Both the position numbers and the translations under genes were made by a program. A stretch of DNA of 64,000 bases from Nonomuraea cavernae (GTDB lineage Bacteria > Actinomycetota > Actinomycetes > Streptosporangiales > Streptosporangiaceae), in assembly GCF_014646355.1 (NCBI RefSeq), contig NZ_BMNH01000019.1:81321-145320 (forward strand), read 5' to 3'. How positions within the stretch are numbered: position 1 is the stretch's first letter; every line of letters starts with the position of its first letter. Below the pieces are notes generated by a model that saw only the letters and a list, made by a program, of their open reading frames with translations, made no database searches and was not told the origin of the DNA. Shown in pieces: positions 8,801-18,309 of the stretch.

Positions 8801-9682
8801 TCAGGTGAGGTAGCCCAGCCGGGTGAGCTCCTGCCTGGCCACCTTCTCCACGAGCTCCAGGTCGTCCGGCCGCAGCCGGGTGCGCCAGGAGCCGACCTCG
8901 GGGGCGCGCGTGCCGTACAGGGCCACCTTGGAGACGCGCGTCTCCAGGAAGTCGGTGAGGGCCGCCACCGACTCGGCGGGCCGCCGCAGCAGGTCCTCGT
9001 AGCGCAGCGTCAGCAGCCGGCCGGCGGGCAGCTCCTGGCGCAGCGTGGCGCTGAGCCGGACGGCGCTGCGCCAGCGCAGCGCGCTCTTGCCCGCGACGGG
9101 CATGGTCTTCCACCGCTCGACGTGTTCGTCGCGGTTGACGCCGAGGAAGTCGTTGGGGAACTCGGTGTGCTCGGCCAGCATCACCGGCTTGAACCAGGCC
9201 AGGCAGGCCGGGTCGGCGAGCATGTCGGCGACCACGTCGCGGCCGTCGCGGATCAGCTGGACGAACTGCGCGTCGGGGAAGGCCTGCTGGAGCACCGAGG
9301 CGCTGTAGAGCAAGTCGGGGCTGCCGTCGCCGAAGCGGGTGATCGAGCCCGCTGACACGCACGGGCCGCTGCCGGTGACGCCGCCCGCCTCACGGCACGG
9401 CTCGGCGCACTGCTCGCAGGCGCCGGGGAGCACCTGCCACGACTCGGCCAGCGCGTCGCGCAACACGCGCACGGCGCCCGAACCGCGGCCGATCGACGGC
9501 TTGCGGGCGAAGGCGTAGACCACGTGCGCCACGCACGCGCGGCCCATCGTCAGGTGGAAGCCCGGCGATCGCTTCAGGGCGCGCCCCAGCAGATCCGCGC
9601 CGGAGTGCGGGGCTCCCAGCAGGAAGACCGGCTTGCGGACCTTGATGCCGTTGACCACGAGGATGTGGGGCGGAAGTCGCAT
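8801..9682 (-). CDS. Sulfotransferase-domain protein
   Basis: With the start at 9682 the protein has 293 residues. It opens with the PAPS 5'-phosphosulfate loop region KPVFLLGAPHSGADLLGRAL (17-36), the form seen in bacterial sulfotransferase-3-type proteins, and has the 3'-phosphate-binding QLIRDGRDVVADM segment and a C-terminal RYEDLL motif. It also holds an unusual Cys cluster (CEQCAEPC, plus another Cys) that could bind a metal or form disulfides. The acceptor molecule is unknown. The next gene is divergent. The start was chosen because upstream residues lack similarity. Confidence 0.8.
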   Translation of the reverse strand: MRLPPHILVVNGIKVRKPVFLLGAPHSGADLLGRALKRSPGFHLTMGRACVAHVVYAFARKPSIGRGSGAVRVLRDALAESWQVLPGACEQCAEPCREAGGVTGSGPCVSAGSITRFGDGSPDLLYSASVLQQAFPDAQFVQLIRDGRDVVADMLADPACLAWFKPVMLAEHTEFPNDFLGVNRDEHVERWKTMPVAGKSALRWRSAVRLSATLRQELPAGRLLTLRYEDLLRRPAESVAALTDFLETRVSKVALYGTRAPEVGSWRTRLRPDDLELVEKVARQELTRLGYLT

Positions 9683-9800
9683 ACGACAGGTAAGTGTGAC
9701 ACCGTTTGCCAGGTGTACGAGCCAATGTCGGTGTCGCTGCTCACAGCGGCCGGCGTCATCACCGGCCAGGGCGTTCCCACCCTCCTCAAGGAGTTGATCG

Positions 9801-10694
9801 ATGCGGCAAGGTGACACGGTCGCGATCGTCTCGCCGTCGGGCCCGCCGGACGCCGTCCTGCTGAGACGCGGGATCGCGCGGCTGGAGGAGTTCGGCCTGA
9901 AGGTGGTGACCGGCGAGCACGTGCTCGACCGGCAGGAGCTCGACTTCCTGGCCGGGCCCGACGCGGGGCGCGCCGCCGACCTGCAGGCCGCCTGGTGCGA
10001 CCCGGCGGTCTCCGCCGTCTTCTGCTCCCGGGGCGGCTACGGCGCGGCCAAGCTGCTCGACCTGCTCGACTGGGACGCCATGCGGGCGGCGGGGCCCAAG
10101 GTCCTGCTCGGATCCAGCGACATCACGGCGCTCCATCACGCGTTCGCCGCCGAGCTGGGCGTGCCGACGCTGCACGGCCCGATGCCGGCCTGTTCGACGA
10201 TCGCCGGCGAGCAGGGCCCGGAGCCCGAGTCCTGGGAGCACCTGCGGGCGGCGCTCTTCGGCACGGCGCCGCCGGTCCGCGCGGCGGCCGTGCTCGCGCC
10301 CGGCCGGGCCGAGGGCGTGCTGACCGGCGGCAACCTGTCGCTGCTCGCGTCCTTGTGCGGCACGCGCTACCAGCCGTCGTTCGCCGGGAGGATCGTGCTG
10401 CTGGAGGACATCGGCGAGGAGCCGTACCGGATCGACCGCATGCTGACCCAGCTGCTGCAGGCGGGCGCGTTCGCCGGGGTGCGGGGCGTCGTGCTCGGCT
10501 CGTGGGTCGAGTGCCGTGACCCGTTCCCCGTGCTGCGTGAGCGTCTGCTGCCGCTCGGGGTGCCGATCCTGGCCGGACTGCCGGTCGGCCATGGATCACC
10601 ACAGCTGAGTGTGTGGCTTGGGGCGCTTGGTGTTATCGATACCGAATCGTGCTCGCTGACTGGCATGTTCCGCGACGGCGAGCAGGCAAGGTAG
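9801..10694 (+). CDS. LD-carboxypeptidase, S66 family
   Basis: The 297-residue protein matches LdcA/MccF serine peptidases, which cut the L-Lys(Dap)-D-Ala bond of peptidoglycan tetrapeptides during recycling or cleave microcin-like substrates. The N-terminal GDTVAIVSPSGPPD, the SRGGYGAAKLLD segment and the nucleophile elbow GSSDITAL (Ser106) are present, as are the C-terminal Glu (LLEDIGEEPYRIDRML, near 200) and His (PVGHGSPQ, near 264) of the Ser-His-Glu triad. No signal peptide is seen, so it acts in the cytosol. ATG 9801 has AAGGAG upstream. Confidence 0.93.
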   Translation: MRQGDTVAIVSPSGPPDAVLLRRGIARLEEFGLKVVTGEHVLDRQELDFLAGPDAGRAADLQAAWCDPAVSAVFCSRGGYGAAKLLDLLDWDAMRAAGPKVLLGSSDITALHHAFAAELGVPTLHGPMPACSTIAGEQGPEPESWEHLRAALFGTAPPVRAAAVLAPGRAEGVLTGGNLSLLASLCGTRYQPSFAGRIVLLEDIGEEPYRIDRMLTQLLQAGAFAGVRGVVLGSWVECRDPFPVLRERLLPLGVPILAGLPVGHGSPQLSVWLGALGVIDTESCSLTGMFRDGEQAR

Positions 10695-10735
10695 GAGAGA
10701 CAGATAGGGGCAAACCGGACAGAAGGGGGCGCGGC

Positions 10736-11599
10736 GTGTTCGGACGCGGCCGGAAGCCCTCGCGTAGAGCGGTCGAGGACGTCGACCTCGACTCGCTCCT
10801 CGCGCTCGTCGCCGAGTCCCGCGGCTACACCTGCGTGTTCTCCGCCGACGGCGGCTCGCTGACGCTGGGCGGCGGCACGGAGATCCGGGTCAGGCTCACC
10901 GGGTTGCGCCGCGAGGCCGGCCGCAGGGCCCGCGAGGACTGGCCGTCCCTGGTCTCCGAGCATCTGGCCAACGCGGTGGCGGCGGCCGGCGACCTGCTCG
11001 ACGTGTGCGACCTCGAACAGGCCGGGCCGCTGCTGCGCACCCGCGTCGAGGCGGTCGACGAGGTGCCCGACCTGACCCGGGTGGTGGGCCGCCACCTCAA
11101 CGGCGAACTGGTCGAACTCCTCACCGTCGGCTCCCGTCCGGTGCGCCCCGAGGAGGCCGGTTGCTGGCCCATCCCGTCGGGCGAGGCGCTGGGGCTGGCC
11201 GTCGCCAACGTCCGGCGCGCCGAGAGGCTCTCGGCGGAGACCGTCGAGCTGTCCGGCACGCGCGTGACCCGGCTGTCCGGCCGCGACGCCTCGACCGCCA
11301 CCCACCTGCGCTGGCTGCGCGACTACCTGCCGGTGCCGCCCGACGGCGTGCTCGTCGTGCTGCCCGACCCCTACACGCTGCTCGTGCACCCCGTCGACGG
11401 GATCGCCGTGGTGCGGGCCATCGAGCGGCTCCGTGTGCACGCGGCCCGCAACGGAAGGCTCAGCCCGCAGGTCCACTGGTGGCACGACGAGCAGCTGACG
11501 CTCATCAAGGCCGACGTGGTGCTCCAGCGGGGCCAGACCCGGCTGGTCGTCGCCCCGCCGCCGGAGTTCGCCCGGGTGCTGGCCCGCCTGGCCGTGTAG
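10736..11599 (+). CDS. Conserved-looking hypothetical protein
   Basis: No family was recognised. With GTG 10736 (purine-rich AGAAGGGGGC upstream) the protein has 287 residues and is hydrophilic, with alternating alpha/beta character and no signal peptide or membrane helix. Visible features are a repeated VEAVDEVPDLTRVVGRHL-type segment, a DYLPVPPDGVLVVLPDPYTLLVHPV stretch and a distinctive VHWWHDEQL motif near residue 245. It follows the carboxypeptidase by 41 nt on the same strand and faces the GH15 gene. Confidence 0.7.
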   Translation: MFGRGRKPSRRAVEDVDLDSLLALVAESRGYTCVFSADGGSLTLGGGTEIRVRLTGLRREAGRRAREDWPSLVSEHLANAVAAAGDLLDVCDLEQAGPLLRTRVEAVDEVPDLTRVVGRHLNGELVELLTVGSRPVRPEEAGCWPIPSGEALGLAVANVRRAERLSAETVELSGTRVTRLSGRDASTATHLRWLRDYLPVPPDGVLVVLPDPYTLLVHPVDGIAVVRAIERLRVHAARNGRLSPQVHWWHDEQLTLIKADVVLQRGQTRLVVAPPPEFARVLARLAV

Positions 11600-11637
11600 G
11601 ACCCTCGCGGGGGCGTCCGGGAGCCGGCCCGCCGCGT

Positions 11638-13392
11638 CTAGGACAGCGCGCGCGCCGCGTGGATGAGCGGGACGTGGCTGAACGCCTGCGGGAAGTTGCC
11701 CACCAGCCTGCCGTATCTCGGGTCGTACTCCTCGGCCAGCAGCCCCACGTCGTTGCGCAGGGCCAGCAACCGCTCGAACAGCTCCCGGGCCTCGTCCTTG
11801 CGGCCCTGCATGGCCATCACCTCGACCAGCCAGAAGCTGCACGCCAGGAACGCGCCCTCGCCGCCCGGCAGGCCGTCGACCTCGTTGTCGTCGGCCACCG
11901 GATAGCGCAGCACGAAGCCGTCGGCCATCAGCTCCTTCTCGATGGCCGCCACGGTGCCGGTCACGCGCGGATCCTCCAGCGGCAGGAACCCCAGGATCGG
12001 CATCATCAGCAGCGACGCGTCGAGCTCGGCGGAGCCGTAGGACTGGGTGAAGGTGTTGCGCCGGGCGTCGTAGCCCTTGTCGCAGATCTCCGCGTGGACG
12101 GTGTCGCGCAGCGCCCGCCACCGCTCGACGGGGCCGGACCGGCCGAACCGCTCGACGTACTTCACGGCCCGGTCGAGCGCCGTCCAGCACATCATCTTGG
12201 AGTGGGTGAAGTGCCTGCGCGGGCCGCGCACCTCCCACAGCCCCTCGTCCGGCTCGTCCCAGTGCTCCTCGACGTAGTCGAGCAGCTCACGCTGGATGGA
12301 CCAGGCGCGCTCGTCGGCGGGCAGACCGGAGGTCCGCGAGGCGTACAGGCAGCTCATGACCTCGCCGTAGACGTCGAGCTGGAGCTGGGTGACGGCGTCG
12401 TTGCCGATGCGGACCGGGCGGGAGGACTCGTAGCCGTCGAGCCAGCCGAGCGTCATCTCGGGCAGCCGGCGCTCGCCGGCGACGCCGTACATGATCTGGA
12501 GGTCCTGTGGCCGGCCGGCGATGGCGCGCAGCAGCCACGACCGCCAGGCGGCGGCCTCGTCGAGGTAGCCGTTGCCGATCAACGCCTCCAGCGTCATCGT
12601 GGCGTCGCGCAGCCAGCAGAAGCGGTAGTCCCAGTTGCGCACGCCGCCGAGGTCCTCGGGCAGCGAGGTGGTCGGGGCGGCGACGATGCCGCCGGTGGGG
12701 GAGTAGGTGAGCGCCTTGAGGGTGATCAGCGAGCGCACCACGGCCTCGCGCCAGGGGCCCTGGTAGGTGCAGGTGGCCACCCAGTCGGACCACATGGCCT
12801 CGGTCTCGGTGAGCTGGGTCTCGGCGTGGATCTGCCGGGGCATCGGCTGGTGGGAGGGATGCCAGGTGAACACGAACGGCAGCCGCTCGCCCGCCTTGAC
12901 GGTGAAGGTGGCGATGTGGGCGTAGTCGCCGCCCCTGAGCGGCACGGGGGAGTGCAGCCAGACGGAGTCGGGGCCGCCGACGGCCTGCAGGTGGCCGTCG
13001 GTGCGGCGCACCCACGGCACGATCCGGCCGTAGTCGAAGCGGACCCTCAGCTGCGTGGACATCTCGACGGTGCCGGACACGCCCTCCACGATGCGGACCA
13101 CGTCGGGATTGACGTCGCGCGGCGGCATGAAGTCGATCACCCGGACCGTGCCCGTGGGGGTGTCCCACTCGCTCTCCAGGATGAGCGTGTCGGGACGGTA
13201 GCGGCGCCGGGTGGCGGGCCGCCGGCCGACCGGCCCGAGCCACCAGTGGCCGTTGTGGTCGCCGCCGAGCAACGCCGAGAAGCATGCGGGGGAGTCGAAC
13301 CGGGGCAGGCACAGCCAGTCGATCGAACCGTCTCTGGCGACCAGGGCCGCCGACTGCATGTCCCCGATCAGGGCGTAATCCTCGATCAGCAT
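11638..13392 (-). CDS. GH15-family glycoside hydrolase (trehalase/glucoamylase-like)
   Basis: The 584-residue protein starts MLIEDYALIGDMQSAALVARDGSIDWLCLPRFDSPACF, the standard N-terminal supersandwich of bacterial GH15 enzymes, and continues into the (alpha/alpha)6 barrel with RNWDYRFCWLRDA. The two catalytic glutamates are probably in DEGLWEVRG (near 380) and LLAEEYDPRYGRLVGNFPQAFSH (near 553). Actinobacterial GH15 proteins include the cytosolic trehalase of mycobacteria, as well as glucoamylases and dextranases; substrate cannot be fixed from sequence. No signal peptide is present, which suits trehalose or glycogen-fragment breakdown. Confidence 0.93.
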   Translation of the reverse strand: MLIEDYALIGDMQSAALVARDGSIDWLCLPRFDSPACFSALLGGDHNGHWWLGPVGRRPATRRRYRPDTLILESEWDTPTGTVRVIDFMPPRDVNPDVVRIVEGVSGTVEMSTQLRVRFDYGRIVPWVRRTDGHLQAVGGPDSVWLHSPVPLRGGDYAHIATFTVKAGERLPFVFTWHPSHQPMPRQIHAETQLTETEAMWSDWVATCTYQGPWREAVVRSLITLKALTYSPTGGIVAAPTTSLPEDLGGVRNWDYRFCWLRDATMTLEALIGNGYLDEAAAWRSWLLRAIAGRPQDLQIMYGVAGERRLPEMTLGWLDGYESSRPVRIGNDAVTQLQLDVYGEVMSCLYASRTSGLPADERAWSIQRELLDYVEEHWDEPDEGLWEVRGPRRHFTHSKMMCWTALDRAVKYVERFGRSGPVERWRALRDTVHAEICDKGYDARRNTFTQSYGSAELDASLLMMPILGFLPLEDPRVTGTVAAIEKELMADGFVLRYPVADDNEVDGLPGGEGAFLACSFWLVEVMAMQGRKDEARELFERLLALRNDVGLLAEEYDPRYGRLVGNFPQAFSHVPLIHAARALS

Positions 13393-13437
13393 GCCTCAGA
13401 CGCTACTCGGCGTGGGATGACGGCGCGTCGGGTCCGA

Positions 13438-14082
13438 TCAGTCCGCGTCAGGATCGGGGCGGCGCGCGGTGCCGCCGGCGGGCGACAGCGGGAACCAGCG
13501 GGTGAGGAGCTGGGTCAGCGGGCCGATGGCCAGGGCGAAGACCAGGGTGCCGAGGCCGACGGTGCCGCCGAGCAGCCAGCCGGCCGCCAGCACGGTGATC
13601 TCGATCAGGAAACGGCTCAGGCGCACGGACAGGCCCAGCCGGATCAGCCCGGTCATGATGCCGTCGCGCGGCCCGGCGCCCATGCCGGCGCCGATGTAGA
13701 ACAGGGTGGCCAGCGCGATCGACAGCACGCCGAGCGCCAGGTAGAGCCAGCTCAGCGTCCAGTGCGCGGGCGCCGGCAGCAGGAGGATGGCGGCGTCGGC
13801 GAACAGGCCGACGAAGACGACGTTGCTGATCGTGCCGAGGCCGGGCCGCTGCCGCAGGGGGATCCACAGCAGCATCACCAGCGCGCCGGCCACGATGATG
13901 ACCGTGCCGATCGACAGGCCGGTCCTGATCGCCACGCCCTGGTGGAAGACGTCCCAGGGGGAATTGCCGAGGCCGGAGGTGACCTGCAGGCCGATGCCCG
14001 CGCCGTAGAGCGCCAGGCCGCCGTAGAGGCGCAGGAGGCGGACGGGCAGCGAGCCGGGGTACGGGAGGGTCGTGTCGCTCAT
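13438..14082 (-). CDS. YczE/YitT-like integral membrane protein
   Basis: The 214-residue protein has about five or six hydrophobic helices and the family motifs GIGLQVTSGLGNSPWDVFHQG and GAGMGAGPRDGIMTG, matching YczE-type membrane proteins related to YitT. No transport activity is established for this group. The ATG at 14082 follows CCTGAGGGCACC. It is separated from the TRIC-like gene by 56 nt in the same direction and may be co-transcribed with it. Confidence 0.85.
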   Translation of the reverse strand: MSDTTLPYPGSLPVRLLRLYGGLALYGAGIGLQVTSGLGNSPWDVFHQGVAIRTGLSIGTVIIVAGALVMLLWIPLRQRPGLGTISNVVFVGLFADAAILLLPAPAHWTLSWLYLALGVLSIALATLFYIGAGMGAGPRDGIMTGLIRLGLSVRLSRFLIEITVLAAGWLLGGTVGLGTLVFALAIGPLTQLLTRWFPLSPAGGTARRPDPDAD

Positions 14083-14138
14083 GGTGCCCTCAGGATGGCA
14101 GTCCGCCGGTCCGCGCTTGACGCGAGGCCCGGCGGGCC

Positions 14139-14762
14139 TCACTCCGGCGGTGTGACGCCCCGGGCCAGCGGGGCCCGCCACTTGTAGCGCATGGCCGCGA
14201 TGCGGGTGCCGAAGGCGAGCAGGGCCGCGGCCAGGGTGGCCGGCCAGCCGTACAGGCCGACGGTGTAGAGGCCGGCCATCGCGCCGGAGCCGAGCAGCGC
14301 GGGCACCGCGTAGAGCTCGCGGTCGTACAGCAGGGTCGGGATCTCACCGGCCAGCACGTCGCGCAGCATGCCGCCGCCCACGCCCGTGGTGACGCCGAGC
14401 AGGCTCGCGTGCAGCGGGCTGAGCCCGTACTCGAGCGCCTTGAGCGTGCCGAGCGCGCAGAACAGGCCGAGCCCGGCGCCGTCGAGCACCAGGATGGCGG
14501 GCATCACCCGGGCCACGTGCGGATGCCAGAAGAACACGATGGCCGTGGCCGCCAGCGGCACGAGCACGTAGCCGAGGCTCTGGAAGGCGGCGGGCCGGAC
14601 GTTGAGGATCAGGTCGCGCATGACGCCGCCGCCCAGCGCGGTGATCTCGGCGAGCACCCCCATCCCGACCACGTCGAGCCGTTTGCGGACGCCCATGAGA
14701 GCGCCGGACAGGGCGAAGACGAAGATTCCGGCGAGATCGAGAAGTTCGGGCACGGTGGCCAT
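14139..14762 (-). CDS. TRIC/UPF0126-family channel-like membrane protein
   Basis: The 207-residue membrane protein has two repeats of three helices each, with the glycine motifs GGGVMRDLI and GGGMLRDVL that identify the UPF0126/TRIC family. Bacterial members are trimeric cation channels in structures, and one member was proposed to transport glycine. The ATG comes two bases after the TAA of the upstream peptide transporter gene (TAA-AG-ATG), so the pair is very likely translationally coupled. Confidence 0.9.
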   Translation of the reverse strand: MATVPELLDLAGIFVFALSGALMGVRKRLDVVGMGVLAEITALGGGVMRDLILNVRPAAFQSLGYVLVPLAATAIVFFWHPHVARVMPAILVLDGAGLGLFCALGTLKALEYGLSPLHASLLGVTTGVGGGMLRDVLAGEIPTLLYDRELYAVPALLGSGAMAGLYTVGLYGWPATLAAALLAFGTRIAAMRYKWRAPLARGVTPPE

Positions 14763-14764
14763 CT

Positions 14765-16252
14765 TTACCGGATCGGCGGCTCGGCCGGCACATGGTGCTC
14801 GGACATCATCGCCCGCAGCCTGCGGGTGAACAGGAACAGGGCCAGCCCGGCGACGATCGCCATGGCGGCCAGCAGCAGGTAGTAGGCGGGCTCGGACATG
14901 ACCTGGCTGAGCCGCCCGGTCTGCCCGCCGACGGCGTCGCCCACGGACACCGCGATGAACCAGATGCCGAGCATCTGCCCCTTGAACGCCCGCGGCGCCA
15001 GTTTGGTGGTGACCGAGAGGCCGACCGGGCTGAGCGACAGCTCGCCGAAGACCTGGACGAGGTAGACCAGCACCAGCCACCACACCGACACCTTGCCGGT
15101 CTCGGCCAGCGAGGCGGCGGCCGCCATGACCACGAAGCTCAGCCCGACCATGACGAGCGCGAAGGCGAACTTCTGCGGGGTGCTCACCCGGGTGCCCAGC
15201 CGGACCCAGAGCGCCGCGAAGACCGGCACGAAGATCATGATGAACAGCGGGTTGAACGACTGGGTCGTGGCCGGCTGGATGCGCACGCCGAACAGCGTCA
15301 GGTCGGTGTCGTTCTGGGCGAAGAACAGCAGCTTGCTCGGCGCCAGGTCGTAGACCATCCAGAAGATCGCGGCGGCCACGAACAGCCAGATGTACGCCTT
15401 CATCCGCGAACGCTCGTCCTCGGTCAGGTCGTGGCTGCCGAAGAGGATGTAGGCGAAGTAGCCGACCGGCACCGCCAGGATGACCACGGTCACCACCACC
15501 GTGAACCGGTCGAGGGTGAGGGCGCCCGTGGCGGCCCAGGCCCCCAGCGCCGAGGCGACGGCCGCCGTGACCACGCTGACCAGCCGGATGACGCGCCCGC
15601 GCTCGCGGGGGGTGAGCGGCATGCCGGGCCGGTCGCCGACGCCGCGCAGGTGCCGGCGGCCCAGGACGTACTGCAGCAGGCCGAGCGCCATGCCGACCGC
15701 CGCGGCGCCGAACCCCAGGTGCCAGCGGTCGTCGCGGGCCAGCCAGCCCACCACCAGCGGCGCGAAGAACGCGCCGAGGTTGATGCCCAGGTAGAACAGC
15801 GAGAACCCGGCGTCCCTGCGGCCGTCGTCGTCCTCGGGGTAGAGCTTGCCGACCATGACCGAGATGTTCGGCTTGAGCAGGCCGGTGCCGGCGATGATGA
15901 GCAGCAGGCCGAGCCAGACGAAGGCCCCCGAGGAGACCGGGACGGCCATGCTGATGTGGCCGCACATGATGACGAAGCCGCCCCAGAAGACCGAGCGGCG
16001 GGCGCCCAGGATCCGGTCGGCGATCCAGCCGCCGGGCAGCGCCACCAGGTAGATGAGCGCGCCGTAGACGCCGACGACCGCCTGCGCGGTCTGCTCCGAC
16101 ATGCCGAGGCCCTGGTGGGCGGGCGAGGCGGCGAGGAACGTGGCCAGGATGGCGCGCAGGCCGTACCAGCTGAAGCGCTCCCACATCTCGGTGCCGAACA
16201 GGGTGGCCAGGCCGCGCGGGTGCCCGAAGAACGTCCTGCCTTCGGTAGTCAT
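14765..16252 (-). CDS. POT-family peptide transporter
   Basis: The 495-residue protein has around 14 membrane helices and the proton-coupled oligopeptide transporter signature ExxER in TEMWERFSWYGLRA (Glu22, Glu25, Arg26). GTGLLKPNISVMVGKLY and FSLFYLGINLGAFFAPL are the second family signature. It should import di- and tripeptides with protons. The start at ATG 16252 was chosen because FFGHPRGLATLF directly follows, as in homologues; an ATG at 16291 is possible. It is the first gene of a minus-strand run with the TRIC-like gene. Confidence 0.93.
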   Translation of the reverse strand: MTTEGRTFFGHPRGLATLFGTEMWERFSWYGLRAILATFLAASPAHQGLGMSEQTAQAVVGVYGALIYLVALPGGWIADRILGARRSVFWGGFVIMCGHISMAVPVSSGAFVWLGLLLIIAGTGLLKPNISVMVGKLYPEDDDGRRDAGFSLFYLGINLGAFFAPLVVGWLARDDRWHLGFGAAAVGMALGLLQYVLGRRHLRGVGDRPGMPLTPRERGRVIRLVSVVTAAVASALGAWAATGALTLDRFTVVVTVVILAVPVGYFAYILFGSHDLTEDERSRMKAYIWLFVAAAIFWMVYDLAPSKLLFFAQNDTDLTLFGVRIQPATTQSFNPLFIMIFVPVFAALWVRLGTRVSTPQKFAFALVMVGLSFVVMAAAASLAETGKVSVWWLVLVYLVQVFGELSLSPVGLSVTTKLAPRAFKGQMLGIWFIAVSVGDAVGGQTGRLSQVMSEPAYYLLLAAMAIVAGLALFLFTRRLRAMMSEHHVPAEPPIR

Positions 16253-16403
16253 GCCCGCCCCCCGGCCGCACGGATGCGCGTGTGAGTTCATCACTCTACG
16301 TGACGGATCAGTTTCTTTCCCTGGAGGGTCTTGCCGCTGTCCCGGCGGTGTGGTGCGATGCATGCCACCTGTGCAAGTGATTACTGACTGGAGGCGGGTG
16401 TCC

Positions 16404-18239
16404 ATGGCCGATGTCCTCGAGGTGCGGGCCGAGATCGAGCGCGAGATCGCTGGCCGTACCGTGTGCGAGCAGTTGAGACAGGTCGCCGAGCGTCATCCTG
16501 ACGCGCCCGCCTACTCCGACCCGGTCGAGGGAGGCTGGAGCACGCTCACCTACTCCGAGGCCCGCCGGCGGGTGCTGGAGATCGCCGCCGGTTTCATCGC
16601 GCTCGGGCTGGAGCCGGGCGACTCGGTCGCGCTGATGATGGTCAACCGGAGCGAGCACGTGCTCGCCGACCTTGGAACGGTGCACGCCGGAGGGGTGGGC
16701 TGCACGGTCTACTCGACGTTCGCGTCCGACCAGATCGCCTTCGTGGCGGGCGACGTGGGGGCGAAGTTCGCGGTGCTCGGCGGCCCCGCCGACCTGGCCC
16801 GCTGGGAGCCGGTCCTCGATCGGCTGCCGGGGCTGAGCAAGATCATCATGCTGGAGGGCGCGCCGGCCGACGAGCGCTTCCTGGCGTGGGACGACTTCCT
16901 CGAACTCGGCCGCGCCTCGCTGGCCGAGGACCCGTCGGCCGTCGAGGACCGGGCGCGGGCCGTGACGCAGGACGACGTGGTGACCGTCCTCTACACCTCG
17001 GGCACCACCGGCATGCCGAAGGGGGTGCCGCTCACCCACCACAACGTGTTCTACGAGGTGGCCTCGACCGACCGGCTGACCTCGCTGCCGTCGCAGGGCA
17101 CCCAGATCTCCTACCTGACGTACGCGCACATCGCCGAGCGGGTGCTCAGCCTCTACCTGCCGCTGGTCAAGGTCTCCCACGTGCACTTCTGCACCGACCT
17201 GGCCAACCTCGGCGCCACCCTCGGGCAGGTCAAGCCGATGATGTTCTTCGGCGTGCCACGCGTGTGGGAGAAGATGATGGCCCGCCTGCAGGCGGTCCTC
17301 GCCTCCCAGCCGGCCGAGCAGCAGGACGCCGTGCGCCAGGCCATGGCGGCCGGCGTCGCCTACGTCGAGGGCGGCCAGTTCGGCCACACCCTGACCCCCG
17401 AGGTCCAGGCGGCCTACGAGCAGGCCGACCAGTCGCTGCTGTCGATCATCCGGGGCATGATCGGTTTCGACCGCGCCGAGTGGACCGCCACCGGCGCCGC
17501 GCCGCTCCCGGACGAGGTGCAGCGGTTCTACGCCGGCCTCGGGCTGAAGGTCATCGACGTGTACGGGATGACCGAGACGACCGGCGCGTTCACCGGCAAC
17601 AGCCCGTCCTGCTACCGCCTCGGCACCGTGGGCCGGGCCGAGCCGGGCGCCGAGGTGCGCATCGCCGACGACGGCGAGATCCTCACCCGCAGCCCGCTCA
17701 ACACCCGGGGCTACCTCAACCGGCCCGAGGCCACCGCCGAGCTGATCGACGCCGACGGCTGGCTGCACACCGGCGACATCGGCACGGTCGACGAGGACGG
17801 CTTCTACCGGGTCGTCGACCGCAAGAAGGAGCTCATCATCACGGCGGGCGGCGAGAACATCTCCCCGGCCGCGATCGAGAACCACCTGAAGGAGCACCCC
17901 CTGATCGGCCAGGCGCTCGCCTACGGCGACGGCAGGCCCTACCCGGTCGCGGTGCTCACCCTGGACGGCGAGGTGGCGCCGGGCTGGGCCGGCTCGCGCG
18001 GCATCGCCTTCGACTCCCTGGCCGAGCTGGCCGAGCACCCCGACGTGCTGAAGGAGATCGAGGCGGCGGTGGAGGCGGCCAACGTCAAGCTGGCCCGGGT
18101 GCAGCAGGTCAAGCGGTGGGCGCTGCTCGGCACCGAGTGGACGGCCGAGACCGAGGAGCTGACCCCCAGCCTGAAGCTGAAGAGGCGGATCATCCACGCG
18201 AAGTACGGCGACATCATCGAGGGCCTCTACGCCGGCTGA
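16404..18239 (+). CDS. Long-chain acyl-CoA ligase (FadD-like)
   Basis: The 611-residue AMP-forming ligase activates fatty acids with ATP and CoA. The P-loop-like motif YTSGTTGMPKG, the adenylate motif VYGMTETTG, the WLHTGDIG aspartate and the hinge/C-terminal DRKKELIITAGGENISP segment are all present, and LKLKRRII holds the C-terminal catalytic Lys. The form with a C-terminal HAKYGDIIEGLY resembles mycobacterial FadD15-type enzymes. ATG 16404 has GGAGG at 16390-16394. It is divergent from the peptide transporter. A short CCGG hairpin followed by five T residues (about 18232-18248) may end the transcript. Confidence 0.94.
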   Translation: MADVLEVRAEIEREIAGRTVCEQLRQVAERHPDAPAYSDPVEGGWSTLTYSEARRRVLEIAAGFIALGLEPGDSVALMMVNRSEHVLADLGTVHAGGVGCTVYSTFASDQIAFVAGDVGAKFAVLGGPADLARWEPVLDRLPGLSKIIMLEGAPADERFLAWDDFLELGRASLAEDPSAVEDRARAVTQDDVVTVLYTSGTTGMPKGVPLTHHNVFYEVASTDRLTSLPSQGTQISYLTYAHIAERVLSLYLPLVKVSHVHFCTDLANLGATLGQVKPMMFFGVPRVWEKMMARLQAVLASQPAEQQDAVRQAMAAGVAYVEGGQFGHTLTPEVQAAYEQADQSLLSIIRGMIGFDRAEWTATGAAPLPDEVQRFYAGLGLKVIDVYGMTETTGAFTGNSPSCYRLGTVGRAEPGAEVRIADDGEILTRSPLNTRGYLNRPEATAELIDADGWLHTGDIGTVDEDGFYRVVDRKKELIITAGGENISPAAIENHLKEHPLIGQALAYGDGRPYPVAVLTLDGEVAPGWAGSRGIAFDSLAELAEHPDVLKEIEAAVEAANVKLARVQQVKRWALLGTEWTAETEELTPSLKLKRRIIHAKYGDIIEGLYAG

Positions 18240-18309
18240 CCGGGTTTTTGCCTTCCGGGGCGTGTGTCGTGAACCTGGTCATGACCGTGCGGTTCCTACC
18301 GTCTGGCTC

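Noticed and set aside
15000..16285. Long plus-strand open frame opposite the peptide transporter gene
   Set aside because: Its composition (runs of Asp, Gln, Arg, His) is the shadow of a hydrophobic membrane protein on the other strand.
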